Position numbers and translations under genes: made by a program. A stretch of 64,000 nt of DNA, taken from the NCBI RefSeq assembly GCF_002113025.1, contig NZ_NEJH01000004.1, positions 186,001 through 250,000 on the forward strand, given 5' to 3'. This document shows positions 16,596-24,821 of the stretch, piece by piece (position 1 is the first letter of the stretch; each line of letters begins with the position of its first letter). The notes below the pieces were generated by a model. It was not told where the DNA came from. It saw only the letters and a list, made by a program, of their open reading frames with translations, and did no database searches. Source of the stretch: Pseudomonas sp. B28(2017). Lineage in GTDB: Bacteria; Pseudomonadota; Gammaproteobacteria; Pseudomonadales; Pseudomonadaceae.

Positions 16596-17330
16596 ATGAA
16601 GAGAATTGAGGTACTGGATTGCCCCATGGATGTCGCCTCCATGGACAACACCGTCGAAACAATTCGTAGCGCGATTACTGCCGGCCAGTTCACCCAGCAC
16701 GTGGTAGTGAATGTCGCCAAGCTTGTAAACATGCGTGACGACCCTCAGTTGAGCGAGTCTGTTCGTTCTTGCGACATCATCAATATCGACGGCATGGGTG
16801 TGGTGCTGGGAGCCCGCTTTCTCGGCCACTCAGTGCCCGAACGCGTCGCGGGTGTCGACCTGTTTCATGAATTGCTGGCGATGAGCGCGACCAACCAATT
16901 TTCAGTGTTTTTGTTGGGTGCCAAGGACGACGTCGTTTCCACCGCCGCCAGCAAGGTGAAGGCGCTTTACCCTGGGCTGAAAGTCGCCGGATATCACCAT
17001 GGCTATTTCTGGGATGACGAAGCCGCGCTGGTCGAGAAGGTTCGAGCCTCAGGTGCGCAGTTGCTGTTCGTCGCCATCACCTCGCCGATGAAAGAAAACT
17101 TTATCAACCGCTGGCGCGATCAGTTGGGGGTCACCTTTGTCATGGGGGTAGGCGGAACGTTCGATGTGGTCGCGGGGAAAGTAAAGCGCGCGCCGCAATG
17201 GATGCAGAAGTACGGGCTGGAATGGCTGTACCGCGTTATCCAGGAACCCGGCAGGATGTGGAAGCGCTACTTGACCACCAACAGCAAGTTTGCCTGGTTG
17301 CTCATCAAAGAAAAGCTCAAGCGGTCTTGA
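16596..17330 (+). CDS. wecG: WecG/TagA/CpsF-family glycosyltransferase (GT26)
   Basis: 244 residues from the ATG at 16596, close to E. coli WecG (246). Family features: VVVNVAKLVNMRDDPQL, IINIDGMGVVLGAR, RVAGVDLFHELL, FLLGAKDDVVSTAA, VAITSPMKENFINRW, MGVGGTFDVVAGKVKRAP and GLEWLYRVIQEPGRM. In enterobacterial common antigen synthesis WecG adds ManNAcA from UDP-ManNAcA. With wecB and wecC in the same locus, transfer of ManNAcA to the lipid-linked sugar is the likely reaction. The gene is GC-rich again, outside the AT-rich module, and is separated from the GT4 gene by ~190 bases. Confidence 0.88.
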   Translation: MKRIEVLDCPMDVASMDNTVETIRSAITAGQFTQHVVVNVAKLVNMRDDPQLSESVRSCDIINIDGMGVVLGARFLGHSVPERVAGVDLFHELLAMSATNQFSVFLLGAKDDVVSTAASKVKALYPGLKVAGYHHGYFWDDEAALVEKVRASGAQLLFVAITSPMKENFINRWRDQLGVTFVMGVGGTFDVVAGKVKRAPQWMQKYGLEWLYRVIQEPGRMWKRYLTTNSKFAWLLIKEKLKRS

Positions 17331-17602
17331 ATATCATCGCCGTACTCGTGGCGTGGCCGGGCAATGTTAGAAATGGTGACTACGCGTTATAAAACGTCAG
17401 ACCTGTCGGGCGTCCTACACAGGTATTCTTAGGGCAATAATCGCAGGATAAATCTCACTGAGGAATGGCCCAAAGGTCCACTCTCATCGAGTTCGAATCA
17501 ATACTATCCTTAACGTTAATGGACGCTCAGAGTTTTTGGCCCCGCACGCTCGCTTCTTAGTTTCACCGCCAATACCGACGATGCATCAAAAAGGAATCCA
17601 CC

Positions 17603-17887
17603 ATGACCAAACTACTTGCTTCCGCTCTAATGCTTTCTTTAAGTGCCTCCGTTATGGCCGCTGAGCCTTCCGCAGCGTCTTCTGCTCCAGGCACAGCTGT
17701 AAAACCCGCAGCAAACGCTCCATTGAATCTGTCCACCCCCCTCGTGGGCAGCCTGACCACAGGGACTGCTCTCGGCATCGGCGCGGCGGTTGTAGCCGGT
17801 GCTGCTGCTCTGTCATCCAGTGGTGGCAGCAGCAACAACAATGGCGGCGGAACAACCGGCACTACCGGCACCACCGGCACACGCTAA
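17603..17887 (+). CDS. yjbE: YjbE/GfcA-like small secreted protein
   Basis: 94 residues behind a strong AAAAGGAATCCACC site. Signal peptide MTKLLASALMLSLSASVMA, with cleavage after VMA. Then comes an Ala/Pro/Ser-rich stretch, the hydrophobic glycine-rich segment TALGIGAAVVAGAAALS, and a Ser/Asn/Gly tail ending in three Thr-Thr-Gly repeats (GGGTTGTTGTTGTR). This matches the build of YjbE/GfcA, the first gene of the yjbEFGH and gfc (group 4 capsule) operons of enteric bacteria, whose biochemical role is unclear. A ~270-base spacer upstream (17331-17602) probably contains its own promoter. A hairpin separates it from wza. Confidence 0.8.
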   Translation: MTKLLASALMLSLSASVMAAEPSAASSAPGTAVKPAANAPLNLSTPLVGSLTTGTALGIGAAVVAGAAALSSSGGSSNNNGGGTTGTTGTTGTR

Positions 17888-17913
17888 GCGCACCGCAAGG
17901 TCGATAGCCTTCT

Positions 17914-17937
17914 ACCACCCGGAGCAATCCGGGTGGT
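17914..17937 (+). terminator. Hairpin between yjbE and wza, possible attenuator
   Basis: ACCACCCGGA and TCCGGGTGGT form a perfect 10-bp stem with a GCAA tetraloop (a stable GNRA type), followed by TCCGTTCTG. The weak T content suggests partial termination or a 3'-stabilising hairpin that would leave more yjbE mRNA than wza mRNA. Confidence 0.55.
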
Positions 17938-17975
17938 TCCGTTCTGACGTGTTCCTTCCACAAGTGTCCTCAATC

Positions 17976-19088
17976 ATGATTCGTAGTTTGTCGCTCGCTG
18001 TGCTTGCAGGTATAGCCCTGCAAGGCTGTATGTTCTCACCCGGTCAACACCTGGATACCAGCCAGGTCGGCCGTGATGGCTCACCGGAAAGCAGTCGGAT
18101 CGAATTGATTCCGATAACGCCCAAACTGATTGCCCAGAACGCGGCGACAAAAGTGCAAGCCTCGGTGCCCGCCGAGTTGTTGGCGTACAAGCCGGGGGCT
18201 TACCGGATTGGCGCCAACGATGTGTTGTACATCACTGTGTGGGACCACCCCGAGTTGACTGCACCATCGGGTACGCAACAGCAAATTGATGCGAACGGGC
18301 GCCTGGTACGCCCGGACGGCACCATGTTTTACCCCTATATCGGCAATATTCACGCCGCAGGTAAAACCATCGAGGAGCTTCGCGGTTTTATTGCCGAGCG
18401 CCTGACACAATTCGTCGACAGCCCCCAGGTTGACTTGAGTGTCTTGCGGTTCGCCAGTCAAAAAGTCGTTATTTCCGGTGCGATTTTGAAAGCCGGTCAA
18501 CAGCCCATCACCACTTCGCCGCTCAGTGTCGTCGAAGCTATCAGCACCGCCGATGTCGACCCATTGAATGCCGACCTTGCCGGCCTGACACTGACCCGGG
18601 AAGGACGGGAGTACCCGCTGGACCTGGACTCGCTTAACAGCAAAGGCTCGCAGTTGCATAACGTCTATTTGAAAGACGGCGATCAGTTGTACCTGCCCTA
18701 TAACGACCGCAAGAAGATCTACGTCATGGGCGAGGTCAACCAGCCTCGGGCGCTCACGTTCAAAATCAATCGGATGAATCTGGCGGATGCGGTTGGAACG
18801 GTCGGTGGACTGAACCAGGCCACATCCAACGGTAATGCGCTGTATGTCATTCGAGGTGCCGAGAACCTTGAAACCGAGCCGGCAAAAGTCTTTCAACTGG
18901 ACGCCGAATCGCCTACCGCCTTCGCTATCGCCAGCCGCTTCGATCTGCAACCCCAGGACATTGTCTACGTCGGCCCTGCAGGCGTGACCCGCTGGAACCG
19001 CTTGATCAGCCAGTTACTGCCCTCGGCCACTATCCTGGGTACCGGAGCAGCGGCTACAAACAATCTTAGTGAAGCCAGCAGTCGATAA
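17976..19088 (+). CDS. wza: Outer-membrane polysaccharide export lipoprotein Wza/GfcE
   Basis: 370 residues from an ATG at 17976. The signal sequence has lipobox LQGC (Cys18). Then come the Poly_export domain (GANDVLYITVWDHPELTAP, DANGRLVRPDGTMFYPYIGNIHAAGKTI, PQVDLSVL) and SLBB domains (KVVISGAILKAGQQPI and KIYVMGEVNQPRALTFK). The C-terminal segment (WNRLISQLLPSATI) is the amphipathic helix that forms the octameric barrel pore. It carries polymer across the outer membrane together with Wzc. In E. coli group 4 loci the same family member is gfcE. Confidence 0.95.
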   Translation: MIRSLSLAVLAGIALQGCMFSPGQHLDTSQVGRDGSPESSRIELIPITPKLIAQNAATKVQASVPAELLAYKPGAYRIGANDVLYITVWDHPELTAPSGTQQQIDANGRLVRPDGTMFYPYIGNIHAAGKTIEELRGFIAERLTQFVDSPQVDLSVLRFASQKVVISGAILKAGQQPITTSPLSVVEAISTADVDPLNADLAGLTLTREGREYPLDLDSLNSKGSQLHNVYLKDGDQLYLPYNDRKKIYVMGEVNQPRALTFKINRMNLADAVGTVGGLNQATSNGNALYVIRGAENLETEPAKVFQLDAESPTAFAIASRFDLQPQDIVYVGPAGVTRWNRLISQLLPSATILGTGAAATNNLSEASSR

Positions 19089-19101
19089 GGTTTGAGCCGC
19101 T

Positions 19102-19761
19102 TTGAAAACTTTGCGTAACAGCTCATGCCTGGCTGTGGGTTTACTGTTGTGTGGCTGCAATCCGTTGATGCAGGCGTCCCTGGATACCTTTAAAGCCTCC
19201 GCATTGGGCGTGCAACCGCTGGAAGTGACTGCGGCGCAAGTGGAGGCCGTGCCCTATGCGCAGATCAAGGTCACCACGGACTCCAGCGAAGGTGTGTTGG
19301 CGAAGCTTCGCCAGCAGGGCGACCTGGAGTTCTGGGTCGCCTCCGGCAAGCAGGTGTTGTTGATGCGCGATGGCCTGGTCGTGCGCAGCGTCGGCCTGGG
19401 CATCAATCTCGATGGCACGCGCTTCGACGGTGAGTCGCCGTTCAAGCTTGGCTTGCAGCGATTGCCCGACGGTTACAGCAGTACCCGCTGGATTGATGTC
19501 TATCAGGGTCCGCGTGTCGGACTGGCGGTCAACAGTCGTTTCAGCCGACAAGACATCGAAAACGTCACCATCCTCGACAAGGACTATGCGCTGCTGCGCA
19601 TAGACGAACGCATCGACATCCCCGAGCTGGGATTCAAGGCCACCAACCGTTTTTGGGTCAGGCCTGACGATGGCTTGATCCTGCAGAGCGAACAACATCT
19701 CACGCCGGAACTTTTCTTGAAGATTGTGCAATTGCGCCCTGATCGGGAGACGGCTCGGTGA
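19102..19761 (+). CDS. yjbF: YjbF/GfcB-like lipoprotein
   Basis: 219 residues, TTG start at 19102, 13 bases after wza. The signal sequence MKTLRNSSCLAVGLLLCGC has a lipobox ending at Cys19, so the product is a lipoprotein. Family features: VTAAQVEAVPYAQIKV, EFWVASGKQVLLMRDGLVVRSVGLG, and later TRWIDV and RFWVRPDDGLILQSEQHLTPEL. The family is fixed in the yjbEFGH and gfcABCD operons and is needed for group 4 capsule assembly in pathogenic E. coli. The molecular activity is not established. Its stop overlaps the next start (GTGA). Confidence 0.85.
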   Translation: MKTLRNSSCLAVGLLLCGCNPLMQASLDTFKASALGVQPLEVTAAQVEAVPYAQIKVTTDSSEGVLAKLRQQGDLEFWVASGKQVLLMRDGLVVRSVGLGINLDGTRFDGESPFKLGLQRLPDGYSSTRWIDVYQGPRVGLAVNSRFSRQDIENVTILDKDYALLRIDERIDIPELGFKATNRFWVRPDDGLILQSEQHLTPELFLKIVQLRPDRETAR

Positions 19762-20525
19762 GATTTTCGAAAACGCTGTCGGCTTGCCTGTTGCTGGCAA
19801 GTTCTGCGATGACTCAGGCCGCTGTCTCGGTCACGGGTGATGTAAAAAACGCCGGATCCTTCGCGTTCGAGCCAGGTGCTCGCTTGCTCGATGCCGTCAA
19901 CCAGGGACGCCCGAACGCCGAAAGTTACTGGCTGGCCGCCGCCTGGCTGCATCAACCACTGCTGGAGCAGCAAACCCGCCTTAAAGCCGGTGTGCTGTTC
20001 GATCTGAAATTGCTGCAACGTGGCGCCTTGCTGGAAGAAAAAAGCAGCCTTGCGGCCCTGGCTGCACGCCTGTTTGAACAGGTCAGCCGACTGCCCGTCA
20101 CCGGCCGAAAAGTCGCGGTGCTCGACCCCGTGGCACTGGAGGTCGCGTTCGCCCGCAATTACCCGCTCAATGACGGCGACCAGCTGATTTACCCTCTACG
20201 CCCGACTACGGTCACTGTTGTGGGCGCCGTTGAACAGCCCTGCAGCCTGCCTTATCGCGCCCTGCAGCCAGCCCATGAATATCTCGAAAGCTGTCTGCCG
20301 GTGACCGACGCAGATGCCGACTACCTGTGGTTGATTCAGCCCGATGGCCAGGTCCAGCGAGCCGGCATCGCCGCCTGGAACCGTGAAGACGGGGTGATTG
20401 CCGCCGCCGGCAGCACAATTCTGGTGCCTGTGCGAAACGATAATCCGGATCTGCCCACCCCCGACTTGAACGAACAGATGGCCCAGTTTCTCGCCACCCA
20501 ACCGCTGCCCGAGGTGGCCCCTTGA
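19758..20525 (+). CDS. yjbG: YjbG/GfcC-like periplasmic capsule protein
   Basis: 255 residues, GTG start overlapping yjbF. The signal peptide ends MTQA, followed by AVSVTGDVKNAGSFAFEPGARLLDAV, the first beta-grasp (SLBB-like) domain. A helical middle (EEKSSLAALAARLFEQVSRLP) precedes a second beta-grasp domain at PLRPTTVTVVGAVEQP. This two-domain build matches GfcC, a soluble periplasmic protein whose domains resemble those of Wza, suggesting contact with the export channel. Its stop overlaps the YjbH start (TTGA). Confidence 0.85.
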   Translation: MRFSKTLSACLLLASSAMTQAAVSVTGDVKNAGSFAFEPGARLLDAVNQGRPNAESYWLAAAWLHQPLLEQQTRLKAGVLFDLKLLQRGALLEEKSSLAALAARLFEQVSRLPVTGRKVAVLDPVALEVAFARNYPLNDGDQLIYPLRPTTVTVVGAVEQPCSLPYRALQPAHEYLESCLPVTDADADYLWLIQPDGQVQRAGIAAWNREDGVIAAAGSTILVPVRNDNPDLPTPDLNEQMAQFLATQPLPEVAP

Positions 20526-22606
20526 AGTTACGTTTTGCCGCCGTAGTGTTGTTACCCTACAGCCTGGCTCATGGCGAGCCGCGTTTTACCCAGAATGATT
20601 TCGGTGGTGTGGGTTTGTTGCAAACCCCCACCGCACGGATGGCACCCGCTGGCGAATTCAGCTTGAACGCCAACCGCACAGACCCTTATTCGCGCTATAG
20701 CATTTCAATACAGCCCCTTGATTGGCTGGAAGGCACTTTCCGTTACACCGCTATCAGCAATCGTAAATACGGGGTCGAGGCACTCAGTGGCGACCAGAGC
20801 TATAAAGACAAGGCGGTCGATGTCAAAGCCCGCCTCTGGCAAGAAAGCCATTGGCTACCCGAAGTCGCGCTCGGTTTTCGCGATGTCGGGGGTACCGGCC
20901 TGTTTTCCAGCGAATACTTTGTGGCGAATAAACGTTACAACGATCTGGATTTCAGCCTGGGCGTTGCTTGGGGCTACATCGGTAACCGCGGGGATTTCGA
21001 GAACCCGCTGGGGTACCTCGATGAGCGCTTTGATACACGCCCGGTAAACACGGGCGCGGACGCGGGCAACGTCAATACCGGCTCGTACTTTCGAGGCTCG
21101 CCCGCGTTGTTTGGTGGTGTTTCCTATCAGACGCCCTGGTCGCCCTTGAGCCTGAAACTCGAGTTCGACGGTAACGACTACAAGCACGAGCCGCTGGACA
21201 GTAGCCAGAAGCAGGACTCGCCCATCAACATTGGGGCGGTCTTCAAACTGAGTGACTCTGTCGATTTGACCGCCGGTTGGGAGCGCGGCAATACCGCGTT
21301 GTTCGGCATCACTTTTCATACCAATTTCGCCAGCCGCAAGGCGCCGGCCAAGCGCTACGACCCTGCCATCGAAGCGCTTCCGACAAGTGCGCCGACTACG
21401 CCGCTCGATCAGGTCGACTGGGCCGGGGTTTCCAAACGACTGGAAAACAATGCAGGTTACAAGGTTGAGCGTATTGCTCAGCGCGATTCCGAGCTGATTG
21501 TGTATGGCGAACAGTCGCGCTACTTCTACTCAGCCAAAGGCGTTGGCCGGGCCAGCCGGATTCTGGACAACAGCGCGAATGACGAAATCGACTGGTTCAC
21601 GCTGGTGAACAAGCGTTACGACATGCCCGTGGAAGAAACCAGTGTGCCGCGCGAAACCTTCCGGGAAGTGGTGAACAACCGGCAAGACCTTACAGACCTG
21701 CACCGCACCACCGAAGTGAACCGGGCCACGCCACACATTGAAAACACGCTGTACACCCAGGCCCTCGAGCGTTTTACCTATGGTATCGGCCTGGGTTACA
21801 AGCAAAACATTGGTGGTCCCGACGGTTTGCTGTACCAATTGACCGCGGATGTGGACGCAGAATACCGCTTTACCCGCAGCACGTGGACGAGCGCGGTCAT
21901 AAGCACCAACCTCCTGAACAACTTCGATAAGTTCAAGTACGACGCGCCGAGCAACCTGCCCCGCGTGCGGACCGATTTGCGCAAGTACGTCATCACCTCC
22001 GATGTAACGATGCCGACATTTCAGCTCAACCATGCCAAGCAACTCGATCAAGACCTGTATGGCATGGTGTATGGCGGCTATCTGGAGTCAATGTTCGCCG
22101 GGGTCGGTGGTGAATTGCTGTACCGCCCCATGGGCGAGCGCTGGGCCTTGGGTGCTGACTTGAACTATGTACGCCAGCGTGAGTTTGACCAGGGGTTTGG
22201 CCTGCGCGGGTACAAGACCGTGACCGGTCACATCACTACCTATACGGAACTGCCGTTCGATTTGCAGGCGGCGGTCAGTGTCGGACGTTACCTGGCGCGC
22301 GATTGGGGTGCCACGTTTGATGTGTCGCATGAATTCAGTAACGGCGTGAAGTTCGGTGGCTGGGTCACCCGTACTACGGCCTCGTCTGAAGAGTTCGGCG
22401 AGGGCAGCTTCGACAAAGGTATCTATATCTCGGTCCCCTTCGACGAGTTGATGAGCGTTTCCACGATGCGTCGCGCCAACCTGGTCTGGGCTCCGCTGAC
22501 TCGCGACGGCGGCGCGCGTCTGAACCGCCAGTATTCGCTGCACACCATGACCGATGGCCGCGACAAAGATGCGTTCTATAAAAACTTTGAGAAAATTACC
22601 GAATGA
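20522..22606 (+). CDS. yjbH: YjbH/GfcD-like outer-membrane beta-barrel lipoprotein homologue
   Basis: 694 residues, TTG start coupled to yjbG. The signal region ends near SLAHG, then comes the family opening FGGVGLLQTPTARMAPAGEFSLNANR. The rest alternates aromatic/polar strands (YSRYSISIQPLDWLEGTFRY, GLGYKQNIGG, LYGMVYGGYLESMFAG, RWALGADLNYV) and ends in FYKNFEKITE. E. coli YjbH (about 700 residues) is predicted to contain two barrel-like parts. Unlike several homologues, no lipobox cysteine is visible in the signal region here. A role in polymer secretion or surface assembly is inferred from the family. Confidence 0.88.
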   Translation: MKLRFAAVVLLPYSLAHGEPRFTQNDFGGVGLLQTPTARMAPAGEFSLNANRTDPYSRYSISIQPLDWLEGTFRYTAISNRKYGVEALSGDQSYKDKAVDVKARLWQESHWLPEVALGFRDVGGTGLFSSEYFVANKRYNDLDFSLGVAWGYIGNRGDFENPLGYLDERFDTRPVNTGADAGNVNTGSYFRGSPALFGGVSYQTPWSPLSLKLEFDGNDYKHEPLDSSQKQDSPINIGAVFKLSDSVDLTAGWERGNTALFGITFHTNFASRKAPAKRYDPAIEALPTSAPTTPLDQVDWAGVSKRLENNAGYKVERIAQRDSELIVYGEQSRYFYSAKGVGRASRILDNSANDEIDWFTLVNKRYDMPVEETSVPRETFREVVNNRQDLTDLHRTTEVNRATPHIENTLYTQALERFTYGIGLGYKQNIGGPDGLLYQLTADVDAEYRFTRSTWTSAVISTNLLNNFDKFKYDAPSNLPRVRTDLRKYVITSDVTMPTFQLNHAKQLDQDLYGMVYGGYLESMFAGVGGELLYRPMGERWALGADLNYVRQREFDQGFGLRGYKTVTGHITTYTELPFDLQAAVSVGRYLARDWGATFDVSHEFSNGVKFGGWVTRTTASSEEFGEGSFDKGIYISVPFDELMSVSTMRRANLVWAPLTRDGGARLNRQYSLHTMTDGRDKDAFYKNFEKITE

Positions 22607-23022
22607 GTTCGTTATTCCTCGGTGTCGCACAACTTCCCCAATGGATACGAACGCTGTTTTTCATCAGCGTTGGCCTGGTCTTGCTGGCAGCCGGGTTGCG
22701 CGCGCAACCCATTCCCGAAGCCTTTGCCCAGGAAGACAAGCTGCATCACTTGGTTGGTTTTTTCGCGTTGTCGTTTAGTTGCCGGCTGGCCTTCCCTCGG
22801 GTCAAGGTGCACTGGATCGCCTTGGGCTGTCTGCTGACGGGGATCCTGATCGAGTATGCACAAGGACTGATGCCGCTGCGCACGGCATCACCTTACGACG
22901 CCTTGGCGAATGCTGTCGGTGTGTTGACCGGCTTGATTGCGTGGCGCTGGATGTTTCATTGGTCGTACAAGCAGCCAGAAGCTCTCGATGAAATGCATCG
23001 CATTACAGAGCGAAACCGTTAG
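22603..23022 (+). CDS. VanZ-like small membrane protein
   Basis: 139 residues, ATG overlapping the YjbH stop (ATGA). Four hydrophobic helices with the VanZ-type signature DKLHHLVGFFALSF and ILIEYAQGLMPLRTASPYDALANAVGVLTGL. VanZ-like proteins are common at the ends of polysaccharide loci. Their biochemical function is not established beyond a link to teicoplanin resistance in one case. Translational coupling to YjbH indicates a shared task in the locus. Confidence 0.75.
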   Translation: MSSLFLGVAQLPQWIRTLFFISVGLVLLAAGLRAQPIPEAFAQEDKLHHLVGFFALSFSCRLAFPRVKVHWIALGCLLTGILIEYAQGLMPLRTASPYDALANAVGVLTGLIAWRWMFHWSYKQPEALDEMHRITERNR

Positions 23023-23239
23023 GCAGCCGGTCAAACAGTCCACTGAGTTCCTGGACACTCAAGACTATGGCTTCGTCCGTGAGCATAGCGAGAGCACGCC
23101 TGCAAACATCAAAACACCGAATCGACGCAAACAATTTCTGTTATGCGATTTTGTACAAGAAAGGCCTGTAAACGGAATTTTTCAGCTCTTGGGTGCCGCG
23201 TTTCCGAGCGGCCATCAATCTTTTGCTAGGCAGACCACT

Positions 23240-23698
23240 ATGAACACTTCCAGATCACCGATCGACTCTGTCTATAAATCGCTGGACCCTTTTGCACCGG
23301 GCAATATGGCTTTGGGGCAGAAGCTCACCGAGGGCAACAGTGGGTTGATGGCCTGGTTGCGGACCTACGAAAGTGCTCCCTCCACTATCACCCCACAGCC
23401 AAAGTTGTTGGTGGAGCGCATAGGGCTCTTTCCTTCCTCAGGTGATATTCGGCGCATGGTCGGTAATCCCGTTGCGGTACTCGAGCACTTGCGAACCCTG
23501 TATGCCAGTGAAGCACTGGATGTGGATGACAGTGACGGCCTAAGCCTGACGTTCGCTGAATGGCGCTTCAAGATCTGCCCATCGGAGAGCGAGATCCTGT
23601 TGAAGGTTGAGAGTCGAGGCGATGTTGCGCTGATGCAGAAAAAGACTGCAGAGCTGCTGGATCGGATCGAAGACAAAAATAACAGTGAACCCTGGTGA
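23240..23698 (+). CDS. Stand-alone degenerate C-terminal domain of phosphomannomutase
   Basis: 152 residues from the ATG at 23240. Residues ~60-148 align by eye with the last domain of CpsG/ManB-type phosphomannomutases: ERIGLFPSSGDIRRMV (ManB: FPASGEIN...), ASEALDVDDSDGLSLTFAEWRFKI (ManB: EALAVDxTDGLSLxFAEWRFNL), and VESRGDVALMQKKTAELL (ManB: VESRGDVALMxxxTxELL). The phosphate-binding loop, normally RxSNTEP, reads CPSESEI and is not functional. The first three domains, with the catalytic serine and metal site, are absent, and nothing resembling them lies upstream. It is either a relic or a domain reused for sugar-phosphate-independent binding. It sits about 220 bases after the VanZ-like gene. 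Confidence 0.7.
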   Translation: MNTSRSPIDSVYKSLDPFAPGNMALGQKLTEGNSGLMAWLRTYESAPSTITPQPKLLVERIGLFPSSGDIRRMVGNPVAVLEHLRTLYASEALDVDDSDGLSLTFAEWRFKICPSESEILLKVESRGDVALMQKKTAELLDRIEDKNNSEPW

Positions 23699-23733
23699 CG
23701 CCACTTCGCCAGAATTCACGATCGAAGCAAAAC

Positions 23734-24363
23734 CTACAACCTTGACGATTCGCCGCGAGTACGCCAGTGAGGTTGCATGAATGCCCTTTCTGCCCCCGAA
23801 AGAGTGACTGCGAAAGAGTTCAAGAGCTTCTCAGCTGTATATTTTGGAATGCTCGTACTCAGCATGATAATCGCCAGCCCCAGCATGAGGGCCGTCCGGG
23901 GAATTTTGCGGACTTCCTTTCTCTCCAGCCTGAAAAGAAATACGCAAGCCGCGGCTGACCCCACCACCGCCCCGGCAATGGCTTCCGGCAGAGGATGAAT
24001 CGTCTGCCCGACATACTGGACGCTGAACCACCAGGTCGACAGCAGCCCCGCGCCCAGCGCCAGCCATCGAAGCCGATGGTCCAGTTGACGGAACAGCAAA
24101 CTCAGCACAACGGTCGACACCAGGCAGGCGTTCATTGCGTGGCCACTGATGACCGCGATGTCCAGGCTTTCCAGGCCGATTCCCCAGCCCTTGAACAGCA
24201 CTTTACTGAGACCTACGACGAAATAGGCTATGAACAGTACGCCTAGCCAAAAGAGGGCGAGTTTTCTCGATGCCGTGCACCATAACCAAGCAGCGACGAC
24301 CATGGCCGCTGGAAGCATGACGGTGATTCCAGCGTATTGTGCGATGTACAGTTTTGAGTCCAA
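23734..24363 (-). CDS. PAP2-superfamily membrane protein with degenerate active site
   Basis: 209 residues, TTG start behind GAGGAAGTAGA. About six hydrophobic helices. The loop SLDIAVISGHAMNACL contains the SGH motif of PAP2 phosphatases, and TIHPLPEAIAGAVVG resembles the third motif. The canonical KX6RP is not complete, the arginine of SRX5HX3D is missing and its aspartate is glutamate. It would be expected to bind or poorly hydrolyse a lipid phosphate. Next to a capsule locus an undecaprenyl-diphosphate-related role is attractive but unproven. It converges on the phosphomannomutase-domain gene. Confidence 0.6.
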   Translation of the reverse strand: MDSKLYIAQYAGITVMLPAAMVVAAWLWCTASRKLALFWLGVLFIAYFVVGLSKVLFKGWGIGLESLDIAVISGHAMNACLVSTVVLSLLFRQLDHRLRWLALGAGLLSTWWFSVQYVGQTIHPLPEAIAGAVVGSAAACVFLFRLERKEVRKIPRTALMLGLAIIMLSTSIPKYTAEKLLNSFAVTLSGAERAFMQPHWRTRGESSRL

Positions 24364-24434
24364 TCTACTTCCTCACGCCTCATGCAATTTTCCAGTGTAA
24401 TGGCCACTGGGCGCGTGTTCAGAAGACTCAATGC

Positions 24435-24821
24435 TCATCGATCCGAAAAGCACTTCAGACGGTTCTCTACAACAACCACCGAATAACTTGCGATGTGCAT
24501 TGCCAGTCCATCCTCTATCAGGGCTTCCAGCAAGGCAGCTTGTGCCGCGAAGCGCAGGTCGCGGTTGAGTTTTCGAGACGCGTGCATCTGATCGATCAGG
24601 ACATGCGTGACTTGATAAGGGGTGTTGACTCTCAGGCGCCCCAACCAGACGGGGATTTTTTTTGCGCTTTTGGATTGTCCGATACTCAGCACGCAGGTCG
24701 CCTTGTCCGAAGCCGTGCCTTTCGAAACCTCCATGATTTCTTCAAACACGCCGGTCAGTTTTTTTAGTGCGTAGCCAAGCATCAAATCATCAAACGCATC
24801 CAAAAACATATTCCTCTTCAC
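24435..24821 (-). CDS. Hypothetical protein, family not recognised
   Basis: Up to 128 residues from a GTG at 24821; an ATG four codons later (24809) behind AGAGGAAT is also possible. The product is soluble, mixed helix/strand, with LDAFDDLMLGYALKKLTGVFEEI at the N-terminus, SIGQSKSAKKIPVWLG in the middle and AQAALLEALIEDGLAMHI near the end. It lies 71 bases upstream of the PAP2-like gene on the same strand and may be co-transcribed with it. No membrane segment or signal peptide. No function can be offered. Confidence 0.5.
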   Translation of the reverse strand: MKRNMFLDAFDDLMLGYALKKLTGVFEEIMEVSKGTASDKATCVLSIGQSKSAKKIPVWLGRLRVNTPYQVTHVLIDQMHASRKLNRDLRFAAQAALLEALIEDGLAMHIASYSVVVVENRLKCFSDR

